From Actinomycetes bacterium (GTDB lineage Bacteria; Actinomycetota; Acidimicrobiia; Acidimicrobiales; SZUA-35): a stretch of DNA of 62,843 bases. A program made the translations under genes and the position numbers. Below, piece after piece: positions 45,223 through 53,700 of this stretch; position 1 is the first letter of the stretch; every line of letters starts with the position of its first letter. The notes under the pieces were generated by a model. That model saw only the letters and a program-made list of their open reading frames with translations. It ran no database searches and was not told where the DNA came from. The DNA lies in contig JAJRQY010000083.1 in assembly GCA_024280015.1 (NCBI GenBank), forward strand, positions 1 through 62,843, read 5' to 3'.

Positions 45223-46110
45223 ATGCAACTGGATATCGAGTCATTGCGAACCTTTCTTGCCGTTCTTGATCACGGCAACATGACACAAGCAGCCGAGCAA
45301 CTCCACCTCAGCCAATCAGCAGTGAGCCGCAAAATGCTGAGGCTGGAACAACGCATCGGCCGGCCCCTCCTCATCCGAGACGGACACAGCCTTCGGCCGA
45401 CTCGAGACGGGAATACGCTGATCCCCGATGCTCGAAGCATGGTGGAAATACATGATCGAGCGGTTGCGCGGTTGCAGAGCTCTGAACTCACCGGCCAGGT
45501 CAGGCTGGGGTCAAACGGCGAGGTAGAGGCCTCACAAATCGCCGCCATGCTCGGACGATTCAAGCTCAGACACCCAGCGGCATCTATCGAGTTCGTGATC
45601 GACCATTCGGGCCAGTTGGCCGACTGGGTTGAAACTGGAACCGTCGATCTGGCCATCTTCCAGGTTAATGAAGACGAACTTCGGGACACCGACATTGTGC
45701 TTTGGACCGAAGACTTGAGCTGGGTCACCTCGTGTGAGACCGACTTTTCCGGAGGCACTGTGCCTGTCGTCGACTTCGGTGAAAACTGCTTCTACAGCCG
45801 CTTTAGCAACCCCATGTTAAGTGAGGCCAACGTCGACTATCGGGTGACATTCTCGGCCGCATCTTCAGCCGATGTCCGGGCGGCCGTTGATGCTGGAATC
45901 GGAGTGGCCGTCCTGGCCTCTCGCTATATCAACGATGACGTCGTCGAATGGAAACGCGGTGCCGATCTCGGGCCGCTACCACCAGTCCATCAGATCCTTC
46001 GCTTCATGCCAGGTGAACAGTCCGAGGCTGTCGAGGTGCTCATCGACACCATCCGTGATGAGTTGACCTGTCCACCCACCCAGGGCCAAGAACCATCAGA
46101 GACTCGATGA
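45223..46110 (+). CDS. LysR-family transcriptional regulator
   Basis: 295 residues. N-terminal winged HTH: LRTFLAVLDHGNMTQAAEQL then HLSQSAVSRKMLRLEQRIGR. C-terminal effector-binding domain with the periplasmic-binding-like layout (IEFVIDHSGQLADWVETG, GTVDLAIFQV, AAVDAGIGVAVLASRYI). Its stop overlaps the start of the DUF4214 gene (ATGA), an unusual position for a LysR gene, which suggests it heads and probably autoregulates the following operon. The AT-rich stretch 45165-45222 contains its promoter. Confidence 0.93.
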   Translation: MQLDIESLRTFLAVLDHGNMTQAAEQLHLSQSAVSRKMLRLEQRIGRPLLIRDGHSLRPTRDGNTLIPDARSMVEIHDRAVARLQSSELTGQVRLGSNGEVEASQIAAMLGRFKLRHPAASIEFVIDHSGQLADWVETGTVDLAIFQVNEDELRDTDIVLWTEDLSWVTSCETDFSGGTVPVVDFGENCFYSRFSNPMLSEANVDYRVTFSAASSADVRAAVDAGIGVAVLASRYINDDVVEWKRGADLGPLPPVHQILRFMPGEQSEAVEVLIDTIRDELTCPPTQGQEPSETR

Positions 46111-46976
46111 AAGTACGCATCATCAACCTATGGGCGCGACTCACCCATGTAGCCTCGCTTCTTGTGCCCCTTACCCGTCCGCAGACTCTTCGGTCTTTCC
46201 GACGCACTAGTGCGTTCGCCGCGCTCCTTGTCTTCACCAGCTTGGCAATGGTCAGACCGTCACTTGCTCAGGAACAACCAGTCACAACCGAGCCATCACC
46301 GGCGGTGCGGGTTAACCAGACTGACGGCGACCGACCTCCATCAGCGAACGAGCTCTATGTCGCCGCGGCCTACGATGCACTCCTGCGGCGGCCAGCAGAT
46401 GATGAGGGGGCAGCCTTCTGGCTAGACACCGTCGTGGCTGGCGGCGACCGAAGCCGGGAGAAGCTCTCGGCTCACCTCCTGTTCAGTGTCGAAGGAGCCA
46501 GCAACGAGGTGGTGCGAGCCTATGAGGATCTCCTCCTTCGGTTCCCTGAGGACGAAGGCTGGGCCTATTGGACCGACATCCTGCAAAACGAACGGGTCGA
46601 CACCCTGCGCAGCCTGATCCTCAGCAGCGACGAGTACATCAACCTTGTCGGCGGCCAGTCCAACTACGTCAACGCCTTGTATCTCGAGCTTCTGGACCGG
46701 CCACCCGAAGCGGAAGGTTTGGCCTTCTGGAATGCCAAGTTGGAAGAGGGTGAGCCGCGGCAGTTTGTTGTTCTCGCCATCTATCAATCCGATGAAGGCC
46801 TGGCCAACCGCGCCTCCTCCTACTACGAACAGTTTCTTGGCCGTCCAGCAACTGATGCCGAACGCGAATCTGGCGCTGAAATCATTGGCGTAGACGGTGA
46901 GCGCACGTTCTTCGCCAAGGTCTTCGCCTCCGATGAGTTTTACGAGCAGTTCTTCCTGAGTGCACTCGGCAGTTGA
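46107..46976 (+). CDS. Secreted DUF4214-type repeat protein
   Basis: 289 residues. Basic N-terminus and hydrophobic signal segment (SAFAALLVFTSLAMVRPSLA, cut after QA/E region about residue 55). The mature part has four repeats of about 50 residues, each like YDALLRRPADDEGAAFWLDT: at about 88-108, 138-157 (YEDLLLRFPEDEGWAYWTDI), 192-212 (YLELLDRPPEAEGLAFWNAK) and 240-260 (YYEQFLGRPATDAERESGAE). This is the DUF4214 pattern seen in surface and secreted proteins. No enzymatic motif. Second gene of the LysR-to-50938 unit. Confidence 0.82.
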   Translation: MKVRIINLWARLTHVASLLVPLTRPQTLRSFRRTSAFAALLVFTSLAMVRPSLAQEQPVTTEPSPAVRVNQTDGDRPPSANELYVAAAYDALLRRPADDEGAAFWLDTVVAGGDRSREKLSAHLLFSVEGASNEVVRAYEDLLLRFPEDEGWAYWTDILQNERVDTLRSLILSSDEYINLVGGQSNYVNALYLELLDRPPEAEGLAFWNAKLEEGEPRQFVVLAIYQSDEGLANRASSYYEQFLGRPATDAERESGAEIIGVDGERTFFAKVFASDEFYEQFFLSALGS

Positions 46977-46977
46977 C

Positions 46978-47532
46978 ATGACCGAAGTCTCCTCTGTAGC
47001 CGCCGTTGCCTTGGCTCTGGTCATGCTGTATGCCGCCCAGTCCAAGCTGCGAACCCATCAGACAACGACCCGAAGTTTCCGACAACTGGGCTTGCCTCAG
47101 CCCTCATTTGTTGCCTGGCTGGTACCGCTGGCAGAGATCGCCATTGCCGTCGCCCTCATGTTTTTTCCTGGCTGGGGAGGCGTCGCAGCTTTCGTCATGC
47201 TGGTTGGGTTCACCACTTTCTTGGTGTCAATCCTGCGATCCGACGCCCAGCTGTCCTGTGGGTGCTTCGGCTCAACCAGCAATGAGCCCGTCTCCATTGT
47301 TGAGATTGGACGTAATCTCATCCTCCTCGGGCTCGCCGCTGCAAGTACTTCCATCGAACACCTCACTTGGCCGTCGCTGGCGGCAATCATGGTCGTGAGT
47401 CTTGCCGGGGTGATCGGCTTGACGGTTGTCCAGCTCGTCTTCTTGCGATCACAGATCGGTTCACTCTTTCGAATCGAGCTCGCCGGGGAAGCCGATCTTG
47501 TTGAGCAGTCAAGACTGGAGACGGCGCAATGA
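46978..47532 (+). CDS. MauE-like membrane protein
   Basis: 184 residues from ATG 46978, one base after the preceding stop. Four or five transmembrane segments of the DoxX/MauE type: AVALALVMLYAAQSKLR, FVAWLVPLAEIAIAVALMFF and AAFVMLVGFTTFLVSILRSD. The segment SCGCFGSTSNEPVSIVEIGR, with the CGCFG motif, is characteristic of MauE. MauE is needed, with MauD, for forming the disulfides of the methylamine dehydrogenase light chain. Directly followed by the MauD-like gene, as in mau clusters. Confidence 0.85.
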   Translation: MTEVSSVAAVALALVMLYAAQSKLRTHQTTTRSFRQLGLPQPSFVAWLVPLAEIAIAVALMFFPGWGGVAAFVMLVGFTTFLVSILRSDAQLSCGCFGSTSNEPVSIVEIGRNLILLGLAAASTSIEHLTWPSLAAIMVVSLAGVIGLTVVQLVFLRSQIGSLFRIELAGEADLVEQSRLETAQ

Positions 47533-47545
47533 ACGAGGCAATCTC

Positions 47546-48067
47546 ATGAGCGGCAGTGTCTGGATCGCCAGCTACATCCTTTTATGGATAGCAGTCATCT
47601 TGTTGTCCATCACCTGCATCGCCCTGCTTCGCCAAATTGGACTGCTCCACACCCGGGTCTCGCCCATGGGTGTTCACTTCGCCGGGGAAGGCCCAGACCT
47701 GGACACACCGGCCCCCGACGGGTACGCCTATGACTACCCAAGCAACGACCTCACCCTCATTGCCTTTACGTCTCCCGATTGCACCATCTGCGCCAGTCTT
47801 TTGCCCGGGCTTGAACGCATCTCCAAGACCTATGACGGCCTCGTCCTGCGAACGGTTGACTTCGAGGAGGATCCCAAGACGTTCAGCGCGTTCAAGGTGC
47901 GATCGACTCCCTACCTTGTCGCCATTGATCGGACCGGATACGTTCGCAGTCGGGGCATCGCCAACACCCTTGATCAAGCCGAGGAAATGCTGGCCGAAGT
48001 CTATGCAACCATCGATGCACTGGAGAACGGCGACTCCTCACAGCTCCCCAAGGAACACCGTACGTGA
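47546..48067 (+). CDS. MauD/TlpA-like membrane-anchored thioredoxin
   Basis: 173 residues from ATG 47546 (GAGG upstream). N-terminal anchor (WIASYILLWIAVILLSITCI), then an external thioredoxin fold: LIAFTSPDCTICASLLPGLE with a CTIC active site, FEEDPKTFSAFKVRSTPYLV (cis-Pro in STPY), and a helical end. The order anchor - VRxxPMGVHFAGEG - TSP(D/G)CxxC matches MauD. Predicted to handle disulfides of the Cys-rich protein coded next; its stop overlaps that gene's start (GTGA). Confidence 0.85.
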   Translation: MSGSVWIASYILLWIAVILLSITCIALLRQIGLLHTRVSPMGVHFAGEGPDLDTPAPDGYAYDYPSNDLTLIAFTSPDCTICASLLPGLERISKTYDGLVLRTVDFEEDPKTFSAFKVRSTPYLVAIDRTGYVRSRGIANTLDQAEEMLAEVYATIDALENGDSSQLPKEHRT

Positions 48068-49545
48068 GTAAGAAAACCTCCCCAAAAAGTCCGCCTGCTA
48101 CCCACCCCGCTGATTTGCTCACTGCTCCTTCTGTTCGCGGTTCATCCCTGGACCAGCGGGTTGAACGGCTTGGCCGTTGGACCGCCAAGCGAACGACCAG
48201 GCGATCATTCCTGCATCGCCTGAGCCAGATCAGCGTCATCGTCGCTGCCGGGCCAATACTGGCCAACATTTTGATGCGCAAGGCCGACGCTCGAGTATGT
48301 GGCCAGAGCGGCGTCACCCCAAAATGCGACACCTTTGACTGTGTGGGAGAAGGCCATGTCTGGGGTTGGTGTTGGTACGCCAGCGACGGCTGTTGTCGCG
48401 AGGGACTCAAGAAGATCTGCGACTGTTGCCTTGTTGACTACCCCAATGTTCATGGCTACTGCCCGGCCGGAACCAATGTTGCCTGCATCGTGGAAAGTTG
48501 CGGAAAGGACCCGCGAGTACTCACCGTTGATCTCACACCAGTTGCCTGGAACGCCGTGCAGGGATACTTCCCTGCGGCTGCGTTGGCCGGCAACAATCTG
48601 GCCAGCAAGGTTGTCATCGTTGACAGCGCGGATCCATTGCGGACCTATATCGCTGCCCCCCTTGCCGGTGCGCTTGGCATCCCCCTCGTCCCGGTCAACA
48701 GCACGGGGTTGACCGAAACTGACCTCCAAGTGCTGGACCAATTGGAGACGTCCGAAGCCTTGATTGTTGGTGCTATCTCCGGGCCAACGTGGGACGGATT
48801 GGCTAGCGTCGGATTGGCCACCCGGACCATTGCCTCTGGTTCTGATCTCTCGGTCATCAGCCGGGACGTTGCCCGGTTCATGATCCGCATCAGCAATGTG
48901 AACCGAACCGTCACTATCGCCCAAACCGGTTTCTCTGCCGATGCTGGCGCCCTGGCCGCCACCTTCGCCGCCGTCAGCGGGTTCCCGCTACTGGTTGACA
49001 GTTCCGACACCAGCGCCCTCGGCCTGCCGACCTTCTACATCGGCCCCGAACCGACAGACGCCGGTGTACCCAGCGAGCGCACAAGGGCCACGAACCTTCC
49101 CGAACTTTCACGCGAACTGGCCGACGTTGCCTCAGTCTTGTCCTTCGTTGACGCTGGTCGCTTAGCCCTGGTTCCCGAAGGAAGCTCCGATATCGTCGGA
49201 ATGCTCAATTGTGGGGCACCAGTTATTCTGCATCCGCCGGGAATACTGGGCCCCGTCGAGGAATGGATCCAGAACCACGCCCTCCAATTCGGTGACTTGT
49301 CCGAAGTGTTCTACATCAAGGGACCCGGTGAACTCCTCACTGATCAATACTGGTCGTTGCAGGGAGCGGTCAATGGCTTCCGAACCGACCAGCTGATGGG
49401 GGTTTCGGGCCAAGGTTTGCCCGTCATCCGACAACCCTTCGCCGAACGCCCAATTGGCCTAGCCAAGACCGACGGTGCGCTCATCAACGGCTCAGCGGGG
49501 ACCCCGGACTACTGGACCTCCATTGGACAGACCTTTCGAGGATGA
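48064..49545 (+). CDS. Tat-exported MADH light-chain-like Cys-rich domain fused to CWB2-like repeats
   Basis: 493 residues from GTG 48064. Twin-arginine leader: KRTTRRSFLHRLSQISVIVA (about 41-60). Residues about 76-147 contain 12 cysteines and several Trp: VWGWCWYASDGCCREGL, KKICDCC, GYCPAGTNVACIVESC. The ICDC ... CP.GT..A ... SC spacing resembles the light chain (MauA) of methylamine dehydrogenase, which also has 12 cysteines in six disulfides. The Trp that becomes part of the TTQ cofactor in MauA (in ASWVASC) is not found at the matching place. From about 150 the protein is a cell-wall-binding-repeat-2-like region (AAALAGNNLASKVVIVDSAD, PLAGALGIPLVPVNS, EALIVGAISGPTWDGL, TRTIASGSDLSVISRDVARF). 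A surface-attached, disulfide-rich protein is the likely product. MauB is absent. Confidence 0.75.
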   Translation: MSKKTSPKSPPATHPADLLTAPSVRGSSLDQRVERLGRWTAKRTTRRSFLHRLSQISVIVAAGPILANILMRKADARVCGQSGVTPKCDTFDCVGEGHVWGWCWYASDGCCREGLKKICDCCLVDYPNVHGYCPAGTNVACIVESCGKDPRVLTVDLTPVAWNAVQGYFPAAALAGNNLASKVVIVDSADPLRTYIAAPLAGALGIPLVPVNSTGLTETDLQVLDQLETSEALIVGAISGPTWDGLASVGLATRTIASGSDLSVISRDVARFMIRISNVNRTVTIAQTGFSADAGALAATFAAVSGFPLLVDSSDTSALGLPTFYIGPEPTDAGVPSERTRATNLPELSRELADVASVLSFVDAGRLALVPEGSSDIVGMLNCGAPVILHPPGILGPVEEWIQNHALQFGDLSEVFYIKGPGELLTDQYWSLQGAVNGFRTDQLMGVSGQGLPVIRQPFAERPIGLAKTDGALINGSAGTPDYWTSIGQTFRG

Positions 49546-49552
49546 GGAATCA

Positions 49553-49621
49553 GTGAACGCCGAGACCCTTCTGGTCGGTGTGGCTTGCCTGGCCGCGTTC
49601 CACACCTTGTGGTCGCCCTGA
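49553..49621 (+). CDS. 22-codon segment in frame with next gene, ends in UGA
   Basis: GTG 49553 is preceded by GAGGA and starts MNAETLLVGVACLAAFHTLW SP (split), a hydrophobic helix, then UGA at 49619-49621. The frame continues without any other stop into the membrane protein at 49631 (GLSVAETTLP). The junction would read LWSP-UGA-GLS, where redox membrane proteins of CcdA-like type commonly have SPCG. Either a leader peptide with reinitiation at 49631, a nonsense mutation or sequence error in a TGC/TGT Cys codon, or a selenocysteine codon. Confidence 0.55.
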   Translation: MNAETLLVGVACLAAFHTLWSP

Positions 49622-49630
49622 GGCCTTTCG

Positions 49631-50938
49631 GTGGCTGAAACCACCCTGCCCTCGGTTCGAGGGCTCGAGAAGCTCCTGATCTTCTCCCTTCTGCTGGCTA
49701 GCGCCAGCGTCACGGGCGGACTCGTTGGCTTCATGCTTGGTGTGATCCTGATCCTGCTACCCGACGCATCGGGCGGCTCCACATTGATCGTTGGACTTCT
49801 CGGCGCGGCGATTATCGCTGACCTCAGCAATCTTGTGGCCGGAAAGCCCCAGCCGTTTACTCTTGGTCGCCAAGTTCCTCGAGAGTGGCGTGACCTGCTC
49901 AACCCCCGATTAGTTGCCGGTCTCTACGGGGCCCGTCTTGGGGTCGGTCCGTTGACCATCTTGTCAACTTGGATGTGGTGGGCCGGTTCTCTGGCCGCGG
50001 CCACCCTCGGTGTCTGGACCAGTGTGCTCTTCGGCTCTCTCTTCGCCGCTGCTCGTGTTGTGAGCATGGCGCTGGTCGCTGGGCGGGCCGACCATGCCAG
50101 CCACGAACAAGTCTTCGGCCAGTTGCGCAGGGTTCGGAAACCGACCTGGGGTGGCTTGAACCTGGTCGCTGGTCTTGGCTGTCTGGCCCTCGTGCTGGGG
50201 GCTTGCACTGGAGGAGGAAACGGCAGCGAAGCCGGTGATGCACAGGTGACAACTACTTCTTTCCTGCAGGCCACGTCAAAGGCAACTGTTTCTCCCAACA
50301 CCTCATCGAGTTCAGTATCCCAGGAGGCCCCAAGCGTGACTGCTCTGCCCAATCCAGAAATACAAAGCTCCGTCATCGGGGCGATTCCCTTGAACGACCC
50401 AGACATCCCCAATCCAGACCCATTGGAGGCCGATGACCTGGCCGGCTCACTGGTGGCAGAGGTAGCGCAGTTCAGCCGCATCGATCAGCCAGAGGCCGAC
50501 CGGTTTCTGGATTTGGAAGCGGCATCAGCGAGCCAGCCGGACCCGACCGAAGAAGGCCCGCTGCTGGAAACCCGGGGCTTCCGGGGTGGTTGGACCCGGG
50601 CCTTTCGCAACGACACCCAAGACGTCATCGTGGCCACCGTCTATGACTTCGCCAACGAGAGTGAGGCCGCCTACTACCGAGAAGATGGGCTGATCACCCT
50701 CGGCGGATTCGGGGCAGAATTCTTTGAGGTCCCCCAGTTACCCGAAGCTCGCGGTTTTCGGACCGAGTCATCTGATGGGATCGGCCCGATTGTCACCTGG
50801 GGTTTGACCTTCACCCAGGAGAACCAGTGGTACCTCATCTACCTTCTAGGAGACCCTCAAACAGCTACGGTCGAGGTGCTGGTCCAGGCAGTGTCTGAGC
50901 AATACCAGCATCTTGGAATCGACACAGGTACCGATTGA
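49631..50938 (+). CDS. Polytopic membrane protein fused to lipoprotein-like domain
   Basis: 435 residues from GTG 49631 (GAGG seven bases upstream); true start may be 49553. Residues 14-160 hold about four transmembrane segments (LLIFSLLLASASVTGGLVGF; LIVGLLGAAIIADLSNLVAG; LTILSTWMWWAGSLAAATLG; FAAARVVSMALVAG). At about 175-195 LVAGLGCLALVLGACTGGGN looks like a lipoprotein lipobox or fifth helix, then a Thr/Ser linker and a soluble domain (WTRAFRNDTQDVIVATVYDF; AEFFEVPQLPEARGFRTESS). I propose a CcdA-like electron-transfer role for the MauE/MauD partners, with low certainty. Last gene of the operon. Confidence 0.65.
   Translation: MAETTLPSVRGLEKLLIFSLLLASASVTGGLVGFMLGVILILLPDASGGSTLIVGLLGAAIIADLSNLVAGKPQPFTLGRQVPREWRDLLNPRLVAGLYGARLGVGPLTILSTWMWWAGSLAAATLGVWTSVLFGSLFAAARVVSMALVAGRADHASHEQVFGQLRRVRKPTWGGLNLVAGLGCLALVLGACTGGGNGSEAGDAQVTTTSFLQATSKATVSPNTSSSSVSQEAPSVTALPNPEIQSSVIGAIPLNDPDIPNPDPLEADDLAGSLVAEVAQFSRIDQPEADRFLDLEAASASQPDPTEEGPLLETRGFRGGWTRAFRNDTQDVIVATVYDFANESEAAYYREDGLITLGGFGAEFFEVPQLPEARGFRTESSDGIGPIVTWGLTFTQENQWYLIYLLGDPQTATVEVLVQAVSEQYQHLGIDTGTD
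49648..49664 (+). promoter_or_regulatory. SECIS-like hairpin 26 bases after the UGA
   Basis: GCCCTCG (49648-49654), loop GTT, CGAGGGC (49658-49664): a perfect seven-pair stem with G first in the loop. The loop G is 33 bases after the in-frame UGA. As I recall the published bacterial SECIS consensus, such a distance and a leading loop G are allowed. Chance hairpins are common in GC-rich coding DNA. Confidence 0.35.
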
Positions 50939-50966
50939 GGGGTCAGGCGTTTGTTAGCTGAATGAG

Positions 50967-51281
50967 CTAGGAACGAGCCTGGCTGGATCCTGGGTGTATC
51001 CCTGGGCGGATTTCTATCAGTTCCTCAATCTCAATAAAGATGCACTCACCGGGACATTCGCCGGCTGAGGCAATGACATCTTTCTCACGATGCCAAGGAA
51101 CAGTGGCGACAGATCGGGAACCACCGGGGTCGTTCAATACCTTGCCGTCTTCGACAACATAGGCAATGCCATCTTCCAAAATGGTGAAAACATCGGGGGT
51201 GTGATCCATGCAAATCCCATCACCAGTACAGAGATCCTGATCAATCCATACCTTGAGCCGAGGTGAGGCGTGGGCATCCAT
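50967..51281 (-). CDS. 3Fe-4S-type ferredoxin
   Basis: 104 residues. KVWIDQDLCTGDGICMDHTP gives a C-x5-C pair (a fourth ligand is missing as in 3Fe-4S members), and ASAGECPGECIFIE supplies the last Cys followed by Pro. Small ferredoxins of this group feed electrons to P450s. The P450 at 42766 is a candidate partner by function, not by operon. Monocistronic on the minus strand, tail to tail with the preceding operon. Confidence 0.85.
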   Translation of the reverse strand: MDAHASPRLKVWIDQDLCTGDGICMDHTPDVFTILEDGIAYVVEDGKVLNDPGGSRSVATVPWHREKDVIASAGECPGECIFIEIEELIEIRPGIHPGSSQARS

Positions 51282-51342
51282 AGCTTCACTAGGCTACCTG
51301 ATAAGACCATCGCGCCCCATTCGGGCCACTACCCTCTGAACC

Positions 51343-52437
51343 GTGACCGGAACATTTGGCCAACTCTTTCAACTCAGCACCTTTGGTGAGTCTCACGGGC
51401 CGGCCGTTGGTGTCATCCTGCATGGCTGCCCTCCACGGCTCGCCATCAGCGAAGAGGAGATCCAACGAGATCTGGATCGGCGGCGTCCAGGTCAAAGCAA
51501 GCTGGTTACCCAACGCAAGGAATCCGACACCATCGAGATTCTCTCTGGTGTGTTTGAGGGCCAGACCACCGGGACTGCGCTGGCCATGATGGTGCGCAAT
51601 GCCGATCAGAACTCCGGCGCCTATGACCATCTGAAGGACCTGTACCGGCCTAGTCACGCCGACTGGACTTACCGGGCCAAATACGGCATCCGTGACCATC
51701 GCGGTGGCGGGCGTGCTTCGGTACGAGAAACCATTGGCCGGGTTGCCGCCGGGGCTGTTGCCCGCAAGCTGCTGGCCACGGTCGCTGACATTGAGGTTCT
51801 GGCCTGGGTTAGTCAGGTCAACACCATTGATGCCACCATCGACTCAGACACGGTGACGCTGGAACAGGTCGAAGCCGACCCGACACGCTGCCCGGACCCC
51901 GAGGCGGCAGCCCGCATGACAACCGCGATCGAAAAGGCCCGAAGCAACGGTGACTCACTTGGTGGCGTTGTTACCTTTGTTGCCCGCAACGTTCCCGCTG
52001 GTCTTGGTGAACCAGTGTTCTACAAGATTGACGCCGACCTGGCCAAAGCCATGCTGTGCATTCCCGCAGCGAAGGGATTCGAAATCGGTAGTGGCTTTGC
52101 TGGCACGAGACTCACTGGCCTGACCCATAACGATCCCTTCGTACCTGGACCCGATGGTCAGCCAGAAATGGCAACTAACAACTCTGGCGGGGTGCAAGGT
52201 GGCATCACCAGCGGCAGCACCATCATTGGTCGAGTCGCCTTCAAACCAACGGCCACCATCTCCTCCGAACAAGACACGGTGACCACCGACAACAAGGCGA
52301 CCAAGCTTTCAGCCAAGGGGCGACATGACCCTTGTGTTCTTCCCCGTGCGGTGCCAATCGTTGAAGCAATGGCCTTACTGGTCATCGCTGACCATTGGCT
52401 CCGACAACAACAAACCGATGTGCTCCCCCAGCTCTGA
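51343..52437 (+). CDS. aroC: Chorismate synthase
   Basis: 364 residues from GTG 51343. Signatures: [60 protein letters not shown] and [18 protein letters not shown], and [16 protein letters not shown] for FMN binding. Converts 5-enolpyruvylshikimate 3-phosphate to chorismate with reduced FMN. Neighbouring shikimate genes are absent, so it appears to be transcribed alone, divergent from the ferredoxin gene. Confidence 0.96.
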   Translation: MTGTFGQLFQLSTFGESHGPAVGVILHGCPPRLAISEEEIQRDLDRRRPGQSKLVTQRKESDTIEILSGVFEGQTTGTALAMMVRNADQNSGAYDHLKDLYRPSHADWTYRAKYGIRDHRGGGRASVRETIGRVAAGAVARKLLATVADIEVLAWVSQVNTIDATIDSDTVTLEQVEADPTRCPDPEAAARMTTAIEKARSNGDSLGGVVTFVARNVPAGLGEPVFYKIDADLAKAMLCIPAAKGFEIGSGFAGTRLTGLTHNDPFVPGPDGQPEMATNNSGGVQGGITSGSTIIGRVAFKPTATISSEQDTVTTDNKATKLSAKGRHDPCVLPRAVPIVEAMALLVIADHWLRQQQTDVLPQL

Positions 52438-52517
52438 TCTCCCACCGAGCATCTGATGGGCCATTCAGTCCTTACTGCATACACTTGGATCAGCGGTGAA
52501 CCCTGCGGAGTCTCGCG

Positions 52518-53339
52518 TTAGCCCAAGGAGTAGCTGGCGATTGTGCACCCAACCGCAAATATTGGGATGGGTTCATAGAACTGGACCATTCCCTTGGCTC
52601 CGCCGGCCGCCGCACTGACAGCCAGGAATGTACGTATTTCGAATCCGCCCTGCCCCGCATCGGCATACACGGTTGCGTCGTCATAAGACAACAGTGCCTC
52701 GCGGTCATTGCCACACCATCGATCCAGAAACTCACGGTCCCACTGTTCGTTGATCTTGCCCGAGTCGGGTGTCGCTGGCCAGTGGGAAATTCCGCCGGTA
52801 CCAACAATGGCAATTCGTTCGGGCACCGCGTCCGCCGCCCGACGCAGGGCCTCACCAAAGGCCCAGACCCGTTCAAGTGGCGCCAGTGGAGGCCCTTGGC
52901 AGTTGATGTTGACCGGGATGACCGGAACATCGAACTGGGGTGTGAGGAAGTGAAGTGGCACCGCTATTCCATGGTCGAAACGCCACTCTTCCGCGTAGGC
53001 CACATCACTGGTTTTCATCACCTCGCGGATCAAACGTTCAGAAAGATCGCGGTCCCCCGGGGCAACGAATGGCCTGATCCCTAGCCAATCCGGGTCCTCG
53101 ATCGGTCCGTCGTAGGAGTCAGACATTCCGATGGCGAATGAGGGCATATTGTTCATGAAGAAGTTGGCGAAATGCTCCGCCGCGATCACGACGATGGCCT
53201 CTGCACCGCTCGCTCTGATCGACTCACCCATTGCACCAAATGCGGCATAGAACTGTTCTCGGATGACCGGATCGGCCTGGTCAGCCCGGCCGGTTATACC
53301 CGGCGCGTGACTACAAACACCGGCATAAACGAGGGGCAT
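52518..53339 (-). CDS. Extradiol ring-cleavage dioxygenase, LigB-type catalytic subunit
   Basis: 273 residues from ATG 53339, which lies one base beyond the stop of the alpha-subunit gene. Class III extradiol fold: LVYAGVCSHAPGITGR (metal His), VIAAEHFANFFMNNMPSFAI (second His), RFDHGIAVPLHFLTPQ, IAIVGTGGISHWPATPDSGK and terminal region with the Glu ligand expected near DAGQGGFEIRTF. Cleaves a catechol meta to the hydroxyls, using Fe(II). With HpaE/F/I/H-like neighbours the substrate is probably homoprotocatechuate; protocatechuate cannot be excluded. Last gene of the operon. Confidence 0.85.
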   Translation of the reverse strand: MPLVYAGVCSHAPGITGRADQADPVIREQFYAAFGAMGESIRASGAEAIVVIAAEHFANFFMNNMPSFAIGMSDSYDGPIEDPDWLGIRPFVAPGDRDLSERLIREVMKTSDVAYAEEWRFDHGIAVPLHFLTPQFDVPVIPVNINCQGPPLAPLERVWAFGEALRRAADAVPERIAIVGTGGISHWPATPDSGKINEQWDREFLDRWCGNDREALLSYDDATVYADAGQGGFEIRTFLAVSAAAGGAKGMVQFYEPIPIFAVGCTIASYSLG

Positions 53340-53340
53340 C

Positions 53341-53700
53341 TCAGGCCGTCCCGTCGTTGGAGGCGTTTGCGAGCGACGCGGTATGCGCCTCAACTCCGAC
53401 ATAGCCGGTCACCGCGTAGACACCTTCACGGACTGGTCCATGTTCAGCCAATCCATCCCGCATTCGCTGCAGATAGTCAGACCACTCAATCTGGTGCAAG
53501 GCGGCGAAGTGCATCAAGATCTGGCCGTTGACGCCGAGATGGTAGAGCAACCCGATGTCCGGAGCGACCAACGCAACACGCTCCTCATCACTAACGTCAT
53601 AGCCATCAAGCGCAGCCTCTCGGTCTCGGTCATAAGCAACCTTGAGTGCCTCATCCCGGTTGAGTTGAAACAGGAACTTCTGGACGTAGTAGAGACTCAT
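53341..53700 (-). CDS. Extradiol dioxygenase small subunit, LigA-type
   Basis: 119 residues, helical. VQKFLFQLNRDEALKVAYDR and APDIGLLYHLGVNGQILMHF AAL (split) match LigA, the alpha subunit of protocatechuate 4,5-dioxygenase, which caps the active site of LigB. Overlaps the aldehyde dehydrogenase stop by four bases in front and is followed immediately by the LigB-like gene, the usual order. Confidence 0.85.
   Translation of the reverse strand: MSLYYVQKFLFQLNRDEALKVAYDRDREAALDGYDVSDEERVALVAPDIGLLYHLGVNGQILMHFAALHQIEWSDYLQRMRDGLAEHGPVREGVYAVTGYVGVEAHTASLANASNDGTA

Noticed and set aside
49553-49621. Treating the UGA as proof of a selenoprotein
   Set aside because: A GAGG-led GTG at 49631 allows ordinary reinitiation and a sequencing error is possible; kept only as a hypothesis.
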